From: Nitrosomonas sp. Nm84
GTDB lineage: Bacteria; Pseudomonadota; Gammaproteobacteria; Burkholderiales; Nitrosomonadaceae
Assembly: GCF_003201565.1 (NCBI RefSeq)
Contig: NZ_QJJP01000001.1
Coordinates: 124,001-188,000 of the forward strand
Direction of reading: 5' to 3'
DNA: 64,000 nucleotides
Below, in pieces: positions 37,444 through 46,723 of this stretch. Numbering within the stretch: position 1 is the stretch's first letter; every line of letters starts with the position of its first letter. The notes under the pieces are model-generated. The model saw only the letters and a list, made by a program, of their open reading frames with translations. It ran no database searches and was not told the DNA's origin. A program made the translations under genes and the position numbers.

Positions 37444-38075
37444 ATGATCCGTCAGCAAAAAAACAAAATTTCGTTTCTGATTACTTTAATCATAAGCCTA
37501 TTTCTGATTTTACCCACGCAAATACTCGCGGAAGCTACTGTTTATTCGACGTCGGAAGGTTCTGTTTATTATTCAGGAGAGACATACCCCTTTTATTATT
37601 CAGACACCCTGCATATACCACGCATCGATACTCATAACCAGCCGGGTCTGTACCAAAGGGCAATGCTGCAGTTCGATCCATCGATGCATGGCGATTGGAA
37701 AGAGTTGATACACTTTCAATCGCTAACGACCGCATTAAACAAGTTGATTTGATTATCACAGAATCCTTACCCGTTCAGGTTTATCTTCAAATAAGAGGTC
37801 AATTTCACACTGCATGCGGTGGCTATCCCATCATCAGCGACAGGCAAAATGACGAGAAATTCGAAGTAACCGTAGCTTTCGATACGCAGCGCTTTCCAGA
37901 GGAAGAAACGCCATGTACTGCCGGTGATTCCCTTATATTCCATCCATTGCAAGTCTATGGTTTAGTTGCAGGAACCTATGAATACGTTATTAATGGTACA
38001 TATACCGGATCATTTGAATTAAAGAGCCATAACCTAATCCCACGTTCCTTGGTAAAGCTACCCACTACAAATTGA
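37444..38075 (+). pseudogene. Exported hypothetical protein, disrupted by a frameshift
   Basis: Frame 1 starts at ATG 37444 with a signal peptide (cleavage near LAEA) and ends at 37752. A second frame, open from 37638 to 38075, continues what looks like the body of the same protein (VDLIITESLPVQVYLQIRGQ, then a Cys-Gly segment, then TYEYVINGTYTGSFEL). They overlap for about 115 bases and differ by one base. A missing A near TGGAAAGAG (about 37696-37703) would join them. It may be an assembly error, a true pseudogene or a frameshifted gene. The family is not recognised. Confidence 0.6.
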
Positions 38076-38374
38076 TTTTTTTATCTAAAGTCTGTTATTG
38101 GAACGCGCCTTCGGCAAGACAAACAATACCAGACTTTGCAATTTATACTCGGTCAGCAAAATATATTGTGATTTGCTAATAAGTAAAATGCATTGAATCG
38201 AAGTTTCATGCATTGGACAATCTATCGCTCATTTCTGCAAACCACAATTTCATTCGGCACGATAAGAATCGTAGTCCTACCTTGATGCTACATCATCTGT
38301 TCCAATAAAATCCGCCCCTTGATTTATAATCCTGATCAATCTTTGTTTAAATTTTACTGCATTAAGGATATTCA
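38076..38374. other. Intergenic region, no gene seen
   Basis: An A+T-rich stretch of about 300 bases with stops in all frames. It should carry the promoter of the His-rich exported gene. No strong repeat or terminator is seen. Confidence 0.4.
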
Positions 38375-38836
38375 ATGGCTAATCTATCTCAATCAATTAA
38401 GCATATGCTCGTGCAGTCATCGCTGGTAATGTTGGTCGTTTCACATGCGGCGATGGCTGGCGAATCTCCGACCGTTGCACCATGTTGCCAACAATCTGAT
38501 GCACAACAATCCCGCTTGATTGAGTTGCCCGCAGCAGCCGTTCAGAAATTGAAAATTAATGCCGGATTCGGCTGGGGAATTTTTAGTGGTACGATCTACA
38601 ACGGCAATGAAAATTACCATGTAACACAGTTGGTTGTCAGCATGGAACCCATCCACGGCCATCACCACATGGACGCGCATGCCACCATGTCGCACGACCC
38701 CAAAATACATCATATTGATCTGGATCTGCCGCCGGTATCGAAAGGCGCTTTATCGATGCCCTTAGCCAATGAAGATGTTCACATTCATGATTTCAAGTGG
38801 GAAATCATTAAGGTCATGGGTTATCAAACACGCTAA
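38375..38836 (+). CDS. His-rich exported protein, unknown
   Basis: The 153-residue protein has a signal peptide (residues 1-28, cleavage near MAG|ES) and a CC pair at 37-38. It carries clustered histidines at 94-113 (HGHHHMDAH and SHDPKIHH) and more at DVHIHDF near 126. A mid-section WGIFSGTIYNGNENYHVTQL looks like beta structure. The His clusters suggest metal binding, perhaps Cu or Zn, in the periplasm. No known family is recognised. AAGGAT lies about 7 bases before the ATG. Confidence 0.65.
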   Translation: MANLSQSIKHMLVQSSLVMLVVSHAAMAGESPTVAPCCQQSDAQQSRLIELPAAAVQKLKINAGFGWGIFSGTIYNGNENYHVTQLVVSMEPIHGHHHMDAHATMSHDPKIHHIDLDLPPVSKGALSMPLANEDVHIHDFKWEIIKVMGYQTR

Positions 38837-39014
38837 CATAAATCTTTCACTGTAAAATTGGCATTGGGCCAGGGAAAATTGGCTCAGCGTTTGTTGCCGG
38901 ATTATACATCCCCGGTTAACCCATCCCATCTTAATCGCTTGTTTACTTGGATGAATCGCACGCATATTTACATCGGCATCGCCAACAGTCGCCATCATTC
39001 TATTACATATCACC

Positions 39015-39224
39015 ATGATGGGATTCTCTCGATATAATCACATCCTTTTCTTTCCAGCCTTGCTGGTACTGATCGTTTGGCAAGGAATCTTCGGTCTGTT
39101 GTTGACCTTACGTTACACACCCACTGAGTTGAAGAAATTTTCTTATTTGGTGCATACTCAGTTTGTTAGCGGCGTTGCTATTGGGGTATTTGCTTTTTTT
39201 GACCATACATTTATTGATGATTGA
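39015..39224 (+). CDS. Possible small membrane protein, 69 aa
   Basis: Two hydrophobic segments (about 9-31 and 48-63) are joined by a charged loop (RYTPTELKKF). There is no ribosome binding site before ATG 39015, and the frame lies in a non-coding-like stretch. The two-helix pattern is the only support. It may be a real small protein or chance. Confidence 0.35.
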   Translation: MMGFSRYNHILFFPALLVLIVWQGIFGLLLTLRYTPTELKKFSYLVHTQFVSGVAIGVFAFFDHTFIDD

Positions 39225-39620
39225 TACAAACATGTTATAAAACATTCAAAAAAGACATCGATATGGTTATCATCTATCACTCTACCTTGATTCCTACAAA
39301 ATCATATTAATCGACAACGCCACCGTATGTAGTTTACTCATCTTCATACAGAACATTTTATAAACCAATTTAATTAGATATTCAGTTTTTTAGCCAAAAC
39401 ACAGGATGTTTTGCTTATAAAATAAGTAGATTTGACCCATGACAAATCTTTATCTATCACCTATAGTAAAGTTTGATAAATAAGCGATAACGCAGCGTTT
39501 TTTCTGCTCGTTTATGAGCACGCTGTTGTTTGTTTAATATAGATCTTTTATTATTCCTCATGATGATAAAAGAATCGATGCTTTTCCACTTCTTATATTC
39601 AGTATCAGGAGCTATATATA
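39225..39620. other. Intergenic region before the copper-radical oxidase gene
   Basis: A+T-rich. It contains an imperfect hairpin with GCTC (39506-39509) facing GAGC (39516-39519) inside an AGCG/CGCT pair. It should carry the promoter of the oxidase gene; I cannot assign one firmly. Confidence 0.4.
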
Positions 39621-41186
39621 ATGTTTAAACATTTTCTTCCTGCGCGAGGAGTTTGGCACCTAAAGTATCTGATAACAGCTACTTTTGCCCTCTTCTCATT
39701 TACTTACGAAGCTATCACGCCTGCACTGGCAACAGGACCAGAAGTGCACTTGAAAGGACAATTTGGCCCCCTGCACAATTGGCCAATCATACCGCTTGCC
39801 ATGATGCTTATGCCCGATGGACGAGTATTTGCTTATGGGACAACTCCAGCTGGTATACAGAATGCCAAATTGCATTATGCGATTTGGGATCCTTCTTTGG
39901 GTACCGGCACCAATGCGTTTGAAACTTTACCCAATACCACCAACACAGATATTTTTTGCGCCGGTCAAGCACTGATCCCTGCAACCGGCCATGCGCTGAT
40001 CGTCGGCGGAGATGCTTTGGTGAACACAAAACGTAATTATGCAAATAGTGATGTTAATATCTTTGATCCGACTACGGATACACTCATACGCCAAACTCAA
40101 AATATGGCTTATAAGCGCTGGTACGCGACGGCAGTAACTATGCCAAATGGCGAACATGTCATACTGGGTGGTCGTAACGATAGAAATTTTGCAGGAACAT
40201 CAACTATTCCAGCTACCGTGGAAACCTATTCGCCCATACCGGAGGTACGATCGGTGGCTGGCAATTGGCGATCACTCAGCACAGCAAACAGTGATTCTGC
40301 TTACGGAGGACTCGGCGGCGCCTCGTGGTTTTATCCGCGAGCCTGGGTGAATCCACAAGGTACGATATTTATTCTTGGACACAATGGGCCAATGTATAAG
40401 CTCGATATTTCAGGTACTGGTACACTCACTAGATACAAAACAAAAACTGCAGTGGGACGCAATAACATACCCAGTGTGATGTTCGCTCCTGGTCGAATTC
40501 TCGCTGTCCGCAGAGATCGTGTAGCCGTAACCGTTGATATCAATGGTACCGGTGAACCTATTGTAGCCCCAGCCGGTCTTCTAGCAAAAGATCGTCAGTA
40601 TGGCAGTGCTACTGTACTTGCCGATGGCCGGGTCTGGGTCAATGGCGGTTCATCAACTGGCAATGATCTAGTAGGCATGGCATTAGAATCTGAGCTTTGG
40701 GATCCAAATACTGGGAATTGGACAACCACAGCAAGCGCAGCTACAGCGAGATTATATCATTCCGCTTCACTCTTGCTTCCGGATGGAACTGTAATCACTG
40801 GAGGAGGTGGTGCACCAGGTCCACTCAAACAACTAAACGGTGAAATTTTCTACCCGCCTTATCTGTTTAAAACAGATGGCAGTGGCGAATTTGCACCTCG
40901 TCCGGAAATTATTGATGCCCCGACAACAATGATCACTTGGGATCAAGAATTTTCAATCGAAGCAACCGCCAGCATTTCCAAAGTCACGCTTATACGTGTA
41001 GGTGCAGCCACGCATACATTTGATCACGAGACGCGTTTTTTTGATCTACCCGTCCCACTCGCAGGCAACATTGTGACCGTGCGAACACCGGCAACGGCCA
41101 ATATAGCGCCTCCAGGTTTCTATATGGTTTTTGTATGGGATGCTTCAGGAGTACCTTCCATCGCAAGAATCATACAAATTGGCTAA
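39621..41186 (+). CDS. Secreted copper-radical oxidase (galactose/glyoxal oxidase type)
   Basis: The 521-residue protein has a hydrophobic N-terminus (residues 15-35, ending near ALATG) and is probably exported. The body is a kelch-type propeller, and the end (about 425-521) is the E-set domain of galactose oxidase. The copper/radical residues are all in place: Cys113 in FCAGQAL, Tyr168 in KRWYATAV, Tyr379-His380 in LYHSASLLLPDG and His465 in ATHTFD. Cys113 and Tyr168 would form the thioether cofactor. It should oxidise primary alcohols or aldehydes to yield H2O2; the substrate is unknown. The start has GGAG upstream. Confidence 0.85.
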   Translation: MFKHFLPARGVWHLKYLITATFALFSFTYEAITPALATGPEVHLKGQFGPLHNWPIIPLAMMLMPDGRVFAYGTTPAGIQNAKLHYAIWDPSLGTGTNAFETLPNTTNTDIFCAGQALIPATGHALIVGGDALVNTKRNYANSDVNIFDPTTDTLIRQTQNMAYKRWYATAVTMPNGEHVILGGRNDRNFAGTSTIPATVETYSPIPEVRSVAGNWRSLSTANSDSAYGGLGGASWFYPRAWVNPQGTIFILGHNGPMYKLDISGTGTLTRYKTKTAVGRNNIPSVMFAPGRILAVRRDRVAVTVDINGTGEPIVAPAGLLAKDRQYGSATVLADGRVWVNGGSSTGNDLVGMALESELWDPNTGNWTTTASAATARLYHSASLLLPDGTVITGGGGAPGPLKQLNGEIFYPPYLFKTDGSGEFAPRPEIIDAPTTMITWDQEFSIEATASISKVTLIRVGAATHTFDHETRFFDLPVPLAGNIVTVRTPATANIAPPGFYMVFVWDASGVPSIARIIQIG

Positions 41187-41241
41187 AAAATCGCTTGTGA
41201 TTCACAATCCGCATGGTAACTAATAGCTACGGTCAGGATAA

Positions 41242-41273
41242 AATAGCCCCGTGTTTTGTAACACGGGGCTATT
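41242..41273. terminator. Bidirectional rho-independent terminator
   Basis: AATAGCCCCGTGTT (41242-41255) pairs perfectly with AACACGGGGCTATT (41260-41273) across a 4-base loop. It lies between convergent genes (oxidase on +, lipoprotein on -) and has A/T flanks on both sides, so it can serve both directions. Confidence 0.85.
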
Positions 41274-41285
41274 AACTCGTAATAT

Positions 41286-41699
41286 CTACTCTGTTTTTAT
41301 AGCAATTACTTCATCAACTAAATCGTTCTCATCATACTTAACTAAATAAGCCATTTCATCACCACTGAATGTTATTTCAGTCGGTATACCCACGAGTTCC
41401 CATAATCCCAACGTAACAACGCTTGCAGCGCCATGGAAAAAGGCTCTGCTTACTTTGGCTCCCGTGCTATATCCTTGAACAAACTTAAAGATTTCAATTT
41501 TTTTATTATCTTTATATTCACTGATAATGGGTGCGCCGTATTCGGCAATTAGTACAGTCCTTGGCACACCTATACTAAATAAGCTGATATCTTTCTTAAC
41601 CGGTTGTTTTGCGGCCATAAAAACAGAGCACCCAGAAACTTGAGTAACCAATAAAGCCAATAGCAAAATAGGAAGCATGCATCGCTCTAAAATAATCAT
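41286..41699 (-). CDS. Small lipoprotein, unknown
   Basis: The 137-residue protein has a signal peptide ending in the lipobox VSGC (residue 24). IGVPRTVLIAEYGAPIISEY is a SmpA/BamE-like pattern (a G-P-x-x-x-L-x-x-x-G-x-P type turn). A small hydrophobic helix lies at GAASVVTLGLWELVGIP. The family is not named. It converges on the oxidase gene at a shared terminator. Confidence 0.7.
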   Translation of the reverse strand: MIILERCMLPILLLALLVTQVSGCSVFMAAKQPVKKDISLFSIGVPRTVLIAEYGAPIISEYKDNKKIEIFKFVQGYSTGAKVSRAFFHGAASVVTLGLWELVGIPTEITFSGDEMAYLVKYDENDLVDEVIAIKTE

Positions 41700-42275
41700 T
41701 CTGTCATCATTTGTTTATCTATATCCTTGATAATTACTTTCAATCTCCATTGATCAGTGTGATCGAGTTCAAATAATTAACTTTCCAATTAATTCTCTCG
41801 GCTATCAATAAAAACATGAGCTTTAGATATACTCCTATCCATTTCTACTTATATCTCCACCACAGTAATGTCAGGAGAATATTTTAATACTTTCTCAGAT
41901 TCCTTACTAGAAAGTCTATATCCTCTATCCGAATATCCTACACATAAAAATCTGGCTCACCGAGCGATCTTCAACTAGCACATAGTTATAACATATCCTG
42001 TTAACTAGTTTGCCTTGACATATACGAACAAAACCACATCATAGAAAACAATTAATTAACAACTAGTTGCCACACAACGATTCATTTGATTCTGAGAATT
42101 AGTCTATTTAAACCTCTCTTTTAAACACTAAAGTTTCGGTGTTACTTTGTCGTTCAAAAATTCTCGAAGCAAACAATGCAAGAAAAAATCTTACATTAAA
42201 TTATAAAGATACATTCCATCTATAGAAGATGATCATTAATTGCTTCCAGTAAGAAGTTCAAAGTGTAAATCCCAA
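41700..42275. other. Long A+T-rich intergenic region
   Basis: Nearly 600 bases with stops in all six frames. It should carry the promoter of the small lipoprotein. I see no tRNA, no strong hairpin and no mobile-element remains except the MITE-like element at its right end. Confidence 0.45.
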
Positions 42276-42432
42276 GAGGCTGTCCGAGAATAGCTATCGC
42301 AGTGAGGGAAAACGATATCCAGTCATATTTTTGAATATTTGTGGAAATTCACATGATTCCATTTGAAAAATAATCGAGAAACATGATCTGACAAGTTTTC
42401 TGTAACAAGCCACTCTATTCTCAGACAGCTTC
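42276..42432. mobile_element. MITE-like element with 18-bp terminal inverted repeats
   Basis: GAGGCTGTCCGAGAATAG (42276-42293) faces CTATTCTCAGACAGCTTC (42415-42432), 16 of 18 positions complementary. The 157-bp interval has no reading frame, as expected for a miniature inverted-repeat element mobilised by another transposase. The flanks (CCCAA and CCCAC) are only a weak hint of target duplication. The right end lies 25 bp before the ATG of the glycosidase-fold gene, inside its leader. Confidence 0.65.
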
Positions 42433-42456
42433 CCACCTTTAAAAGGAATCTTTCAT

Positions 42457-43596
42457 ATGTACACTGAAAATATCGTTAAAACTCGAGCCAACACTACCTC
42501 TACTCACTTAGCTAGAGAAACACACAGCACATTGACTACATTATTATTTATCCTAAGCATGATATTGATCACTTGGGGAACGTATGCTAACGGAGCGGTC
42601 ACTCCAAATCCCATCAAATGGCATCCTGGTCACTACGTTATGCTCGTAGGTTCAGGCAAAGATAGCGCCAGATATATGGACCAAATATACAATGAACTCG
42701 ATACATATTCTGCACTACGCGGAATAGCAATACGTTACGAATGGTCAGAGTTGGAGTCAGCAAAAGGTGTGTATAATTTTGCATCTATCGATAAACACCT
42801 TACTGAGCTTGCGGCGCGAGACAAACGCCTTATAATTTTGCTGGAAATAAAATCATACGATCCTAACGAAATCCTCATACCAGATTACCTGAAAGCTGCA
42901 ATTTATGAAGGCGGAGTATTTGCTTATACCAAAGGATACAATCTCAAGCTGTGGAATACTGCAGTGCGTGATCGCTTAGGTGCATTGGTTCGTGCACTGG
43001 GCAAGCATTTAAATTCCCACCCTAACTTTGAAGGTTTCGGTCTACAAGAAACTACCATGGGACAACTGCTAGAACCACTAACCAGCGCTCAAATAGACGC
43101 ATATTACAGTAATCTGCTCAACATCAATCAGCGCATGCGTAATAATTTTCCCAATACAATGACGTTCCAGCTTACAAACTATCCACGTGGAATTCTAGAT
43201 TCACTTATTAATGGATTAAAAACAATGGGGGCAACATTGGGTGCTACAGACATTTTTCCACAAGAACCAGGATTGCTCTTTCCAGGGTCGAAATATTCAC
43301 CCAGAGGACTCTATACCTACTTTCCTCAGCTTACCAACGTTATTCCTCTGTTAGCTCAAGTAGAAAAGGCAAATTATGAGAACACCAAACACGATGACAC
43401 TGGCTATCAGCCAACCATAACCGAGTTGCTTAATTTTGGGAGAGATAAACTGAAGGCCAATTACATCTTATGGACACGCTCTCCAGGTTACTATGATGAT
43501 GTATTACTAATGCTAAATCAAGCAGCACAAAAAAAGACTCCTTCGGGTGGCCTAAATTCAGTCTGTCCAACCAGCATTGCCTCCTGTATCGACTAG
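42457..43596 (+). CDS. Exported glycoside-hydrolase-fold protein
   Basis: The 379-residue protein has a long N-region and a hydrophobic segment (28-40) ending near YANG. The body has the TIM-barrel pattern of clan-A glycosidases: YEWSELESAKGVYNFASID, RLIILLEIKSY and GFGLQETTMGQ with Glu198 as possible acid/base. GAATCTTTC follows AAAGGA before the ATG. It is likely periplasmic or surface-exposed. No named GH family could be assigned by eye, and the substrate is unknown. Two Cys close to the C-terminus may form a disulfide. Confidence 0.65.
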   Translation: MYTENIVKTRANTTSTHLARETHSTLTTLLFILSMILITWGTYANGAVTPNPIKWHPGHYVMLVGSGKDSARYMDQIYNELDTYSALRGIAIRYEWSELESAKGVYNFASIDKHLTELAARDKRLIILLEIKSYDPNEILIPDYLKAAIYEGGVFAYTKGYNLKLWNTAVRDRLGALVRALGKHLNSHPNFEGFGLQETTMGQLLEPLTSAQIDAYYSNLLNINQRMRNNFPNTMTFQLTNYPRGILDSLINGLKTMGATLGATDIFPQEPGLLFPGSKYSPRGLYTYFPQLTNVIPLLAQVEKANYENTKHDDTGYQPTITELLNFGRDKLKANYILWTRSPGYYDDVLLMLNQAAQKKTPSGGLNSVCPTSIASCID

Positions 43597-44101
43597 CAAC
43601 AGTAGCTTAAACATACATTAGACGAAGGCTATACTTCCTAAGATATATCCTTCGTCTTAGTCTTAATTAATCTCCATTCATTTAGCGGTCATAATCAAAA
43701 TGAACCAGCTACTATCACCGACGCACCAATAACGAAGGACTCCAACCATCTCGCTGTTTTTGTTTAATTATCGCTTATCTAATTCGCCAAATACTACCTG
43801 CTACGCGTAGTTGCTGGAAACAACGACTCAAGACTAGCGCTGCCTACGCATCACAGATATCGATTAGGGTATCCAATTCACTAACAAAGCCTTTTTTATC
43901 TAATGTCCTCTGCATCAAGTCATTTGGATGCAACTCTATTAGCATGATTATATGTGATAAACAGTAATAATAATAAAAGACTAGAAAATACGGGGAAAAC
44001 TCGTTTTATCTCTAAGAATGAATTTTGTAACGATATGTTACCTTCTCAAACCAGAATCTACCATCAATGGTTAAATCATTACATTCCTGGGAGTCAGCAC
44101 A
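43597..44101. other. Intergenic region between the glycosidase-fold gene and motA
   Basis: About 500 A+T-rich bases. A terminator-like hairpin is at 43620-43657. The rest has no supported frame. It should carry the motAB promoter; I cannot point to a flagellar sigma-28 box with confidence. Confidence 0.45.
43620..43657 (+). terminator. Probable terminator after the glycosidase-fold gene
   Basis: AGACGAAGG (43620-43628) pairs exactly with CCTTCGTCT (43649-43657) across 20 bases, and a T-rich stretch (TAGTCTTAATT) follows. The large loop lowers confidence. Confidence 0.5.
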
Positions 44102-44962
44102 ATGCTCGTAATTGTTGGTTACATTATCATTATTGTCTCGGTATTCGGTGGTTTCGCTTTAGCGGGCGGCCATCTCGCTTCGCTATGGCAACCAGTCGAA
44201 CTTCTTATGATTGGTGGTGCTGCTGTTGGTGCGTTTGTAGTTGGTAACTCAAATAAAGCACTTAAGGCAACCATGAAGGCTTTACCTACTGTTTTTAAAG
44301 GCTCCAAGTATACCAAAGCATTGTATATGGATTTAATGACACTGCTCTATGAGGTGCTCGGAAAAATTCGTAAAGAAGGATTGATGTCCATTGAATCAGA
44401 CGTGGACGACCCCAGCAACAGTCCTATTTTCACAAAATATCCTGATATCTTAGCTGATCACCATATCACAGAATTTATCACTGATTACTTAAGGCTAATG
44501 GTTGGTGGGAACCTTAATTCTCTAGAAATAGAAAACTTAATGGATAGCGAATTAGAAACCCACCATCAAGAAGGCGAAGTACCTATCCATACCATATCCA
44601 AGCTTGGTGACGGTTTACCTGCTTTTGGTATTGTTGCGGCTGTGATGGGGGTCGTGCATACCATGGAATCGGTTCATCTCCCTCCTGCAGAACTGGGTAT
44701 TTTGATTGCTGCGGCACTGGTGGGTACATTCTTAGGAATTTTACTTGCTTACGGCTTTGTCAGTCCTTTAGCCGGTAAGCTTGAACATAACCTACACGAA
44801 TCCAGTAAGTTATATGAATGTATCAAAATCACTCTGTTGGCAAATTTAAATGGTTATTCTCCTGTTCTGGCTGTTGAGTTTGGCCGGAAAGTCTTATTTA
44901 CCACCGAGAGACCTTCTTTCATGGAATTGGAAGAACATGTCAAGCAAAGCAAGGCAAAGTAA
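44102..44962 (+). CDS. motA: Flagellar motor stator protein MotA
   Basis: The 286-residue protein has four membrane helices, the N-terminal LVIVGYIIIIVSVFGGFALA and the later GDGLPAFGIVAAVMGVVHTM with LIAAALVGTFLGILLAYGF. The cytoplasmic loop between helices 2 and 3 is long, as in proton-driven MotA. It forms the stator with MotB, which follows 38 bp downstream. GGGAG precedes the ATG. No other flagellar gene lies in the window. Confidence 0.95.
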   Translation: MLVIVGYIIIIVSVFGGFALAGGHLASLWQPVELLMIGGAAVGAFVVGNSNKALKATMKALPTVFKGSKYTKALYMDLMTLLYEVLGKIRKEGLMSIESDVDDPSNSPIFTKYPDILADHHITEFITDYLRLMVGGNLNSLEIENLMDSELETHHQEGEVPIHTISKLGDGLPAFGIVAAVMGVVHTMESVHLPPAELGILIAAALVGTFLGILLAYGFVSPLAGKLEHNLHESSKLYECIKITLLANLNGYSPVLAVEFGRKVLFTTERPSFMELEEHVKQSKAK

Positions 44963-45000
44963 TCGTTAAATAATATCTAATTTAAATTGAGAGAATACCT

Positions 45001-45921
45001 ATGGCTGATGATCTTGCGCAACGACCGATAGTCATCAAGCGGATTAAAAAAGTAGCGGGTGGCCATCATGGTGGCGCTTGGAAAATTGCCTATGCCGATT
45101 TTGTCACCGCTATGATGGCTTTCTTTTTGCTCATGTGGTTATTGGGATCGTCAACCAAAGCGCAATTGCAAGGTATTTCGGATTACTTTAAAACACCTTT
45201 GAAAGTTGCCATGTCAGGCGGATCGGGTAGCGGCGACAGTAGCAGTGTCCTTAAAGGTGGCGGTACAGATTTAACTCGCAAAGAAGGCCAAGTGCGGAAA
45301 GGCGATATCAATGAACAAAAAATTGATAGCGAAACCAAGAAAATTCTACGAGAACGCGCTGAACTGATTAAATTGGAAGGGCTAAAGAAAAAGATAGAGC
45401 AAGCCATCGAAGCGAATCCAGCCTTAAAGAAATTTGAAAATCAGCTTTTATTGGATATCACAACAGATGGATTAAGAATTCAAATTGTCGATGAGCAGAA
45501 TCGCCCCATGTTTGCGCTTGGTAAAGCTGAACTACAATCCTATACCAAAACCATTCTGCGAGAAATTGGAAAAATGCTCAACGATGTCAATAACAAAATC
45601 AGTCTTTCCGGACATACTGATGGCAAACCGTTTCCATCGGGTGATAAAGGTTTCAGCAATTGGGAATTATCAGCAGATCGAGCCAATGCATCACGGCGAG
45701 AACTCGTTGCAGGCGGTATGGATACCAATAAAGTGCTCCAAGTAGTTGGCTTATCTTCTGCGGTATTATTTGACAAAAATGACCCGCTAAATCCGATCAA
45801 TCGTCGGATCAGCATCGTAGTAATGAATGAAAAAGCTGAAAAAGCGGTCACTATGGATAATCCTACCGTCGATATCGATGTACAAGACGAGCCTGACAAA
45901 GCATTATTGCAAACCCCATAA
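45001..45921 (+). CDS. motB: Flagellar motor stator protein MotB
   Basis: The 306-residue protein has a short cytoplasmic N-terminus, one membrane helix with the proton-carrying Asp33 (WKIAYADFVTAMMAFFLLMW), a linker and a C-terminal OmpA-like peptidoglycan-binding domain (SLSGHTDGKPF, ELSADRANASRREL, NRRISIVV). It anchors the stator to the wall. AGAGAATACCT precedes the ATG. It pairs with MotA directly upstream. Confidence 0.95.
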   Translation: MADDLAQRPIVIKRIKKVAGGHHGGAWKIAYADFVTAMMAFFLLMWLLGSSTKAQLQGISDYFKTPLKVAMSGGSGSGDSSSVLKGGGTDLTRKEGQVRKGDINEQKIDSETKKILRERAELIKLEGLKKKIEQAIEANPALKKFENQLLLDITTDGLRIQIVDEQNRPMFALGKAELQSYTKTILREIGKMLNDVNNKISLSGHTDGKPFPSGDKGFSNWELSADRANASRRELVAGGMDTNKVLQVVGLSSAVLFDKNDPLNPINRRISIVVMNEKAEKAVTMDNPTVDIDVQDEPDKALLQTP

Positions 45922-45959
45922 AAGCATTCGTCATTTAACGATATGATTCCCAATATTCT

Positions 45960-46712
45960 ATGTTAAAACATCAAAATTCTTCAATGACTGCTCTACTTAT
46001 TCAGATAGTTTCCATACTATTGGTAGTGCTTGTCATAATCTCTCAATCCTTCATCGCAATGAGCATATTCGAGTGGAGTATGGTGCAGGGTTTATTGGCG
46101 GGATTCATCAGTTACTATGTACGCATGCCCTATTGGTGGACACCTATTCACCTTGTGTTTATGCCGCTCATCATCACAACGCTGGCATTCAATATTTCCC
46201 CACTTTGGTTTTTGTTGTTTTTTATTTGCTTATTATCAGTTTATGGAAAAACCTACAAAACTCAGGTGCCACTGTATCTTTCAAGCAAAAATGTGAACAT
46301 TGCGCTTGAATCATTGTTGCCCAGGCAAGGTGAGTTTTCTTTTATTGATTTGGGGAGCGGTTGCGGCGGCTTATTAAATAATCTGGCAGATGTACATAAG
46401 AATGGTAAATTTTACGGTATCGAATCAGCGCCCTTACCGTTTTTAATCAGCCGATTAAGAAATGTGTTTCGCACTTTACCCTGCAAAATATTCTGGGGTG
46501 ATTTCTGGAATCACGATTTCTCAAACTATGATGTGGTATACGCCTACCTGTCACCGGTTCCGATGGAATCACTATGGCGCAAAGCCAGTAAAGAAATGCG
46601 CCCGGGCAGCTTACTGATCAGTAATACGTTCATGATTCCAGGACTCACACCACACAAAAGCATTCAGCTCAACGATTTTTCAAACTCAACGCTATATTTG
46701 TGGAAAATATAG
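45960..46712 (+). CDS. Membrane-anchored class I SAM methyltransferase
   Basis: The 250-residue protein begins with two to four hydrophobic helices (about 10-35, 58-78 and 81-95). A Rossmann SAM domain follows, with motif I FIDLGSGCGG near 124-133 and acidic FYGIESAPLP. A cytoplasmic catalytic domain tethered to the inner membrane is implied. The substrate is unknown; a lipid or quinone-like target is possible. It lies 38 bp after motB and could share its transcript, although no link to motility is known. It converges on cysS. Confidence 0.7.
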   Translation: MLKHQNSSMTALLIQIVSILLVVLVIISQSFIAMSIFEWSMVQGLLAGFISYYVRMPYWWTPIHLVFMPLIITTLAFNISPLWFLLFFICLLSVYGKTYKTQVPLYLSSKNVNIALESLLPRQGEFSFIDLGSGCGGLLNNLADVHKNGKFYGIESAPLPFLISRLRNVFRTLPCKIFWGDFWNHDFSNYDVVYAYLSPVPMESLWRKASKEMRPGSLLISNTFMIPGLTPHKSIQLNDFSNSTLYLWKI

Positions 46713-46723
46713 TGTTTGGAATG

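Noticed and set aside
43954-44247. Frame overlapping the start of motA
   Set aside because: motA is certain and the overlap would be large; no ribosome binding site.
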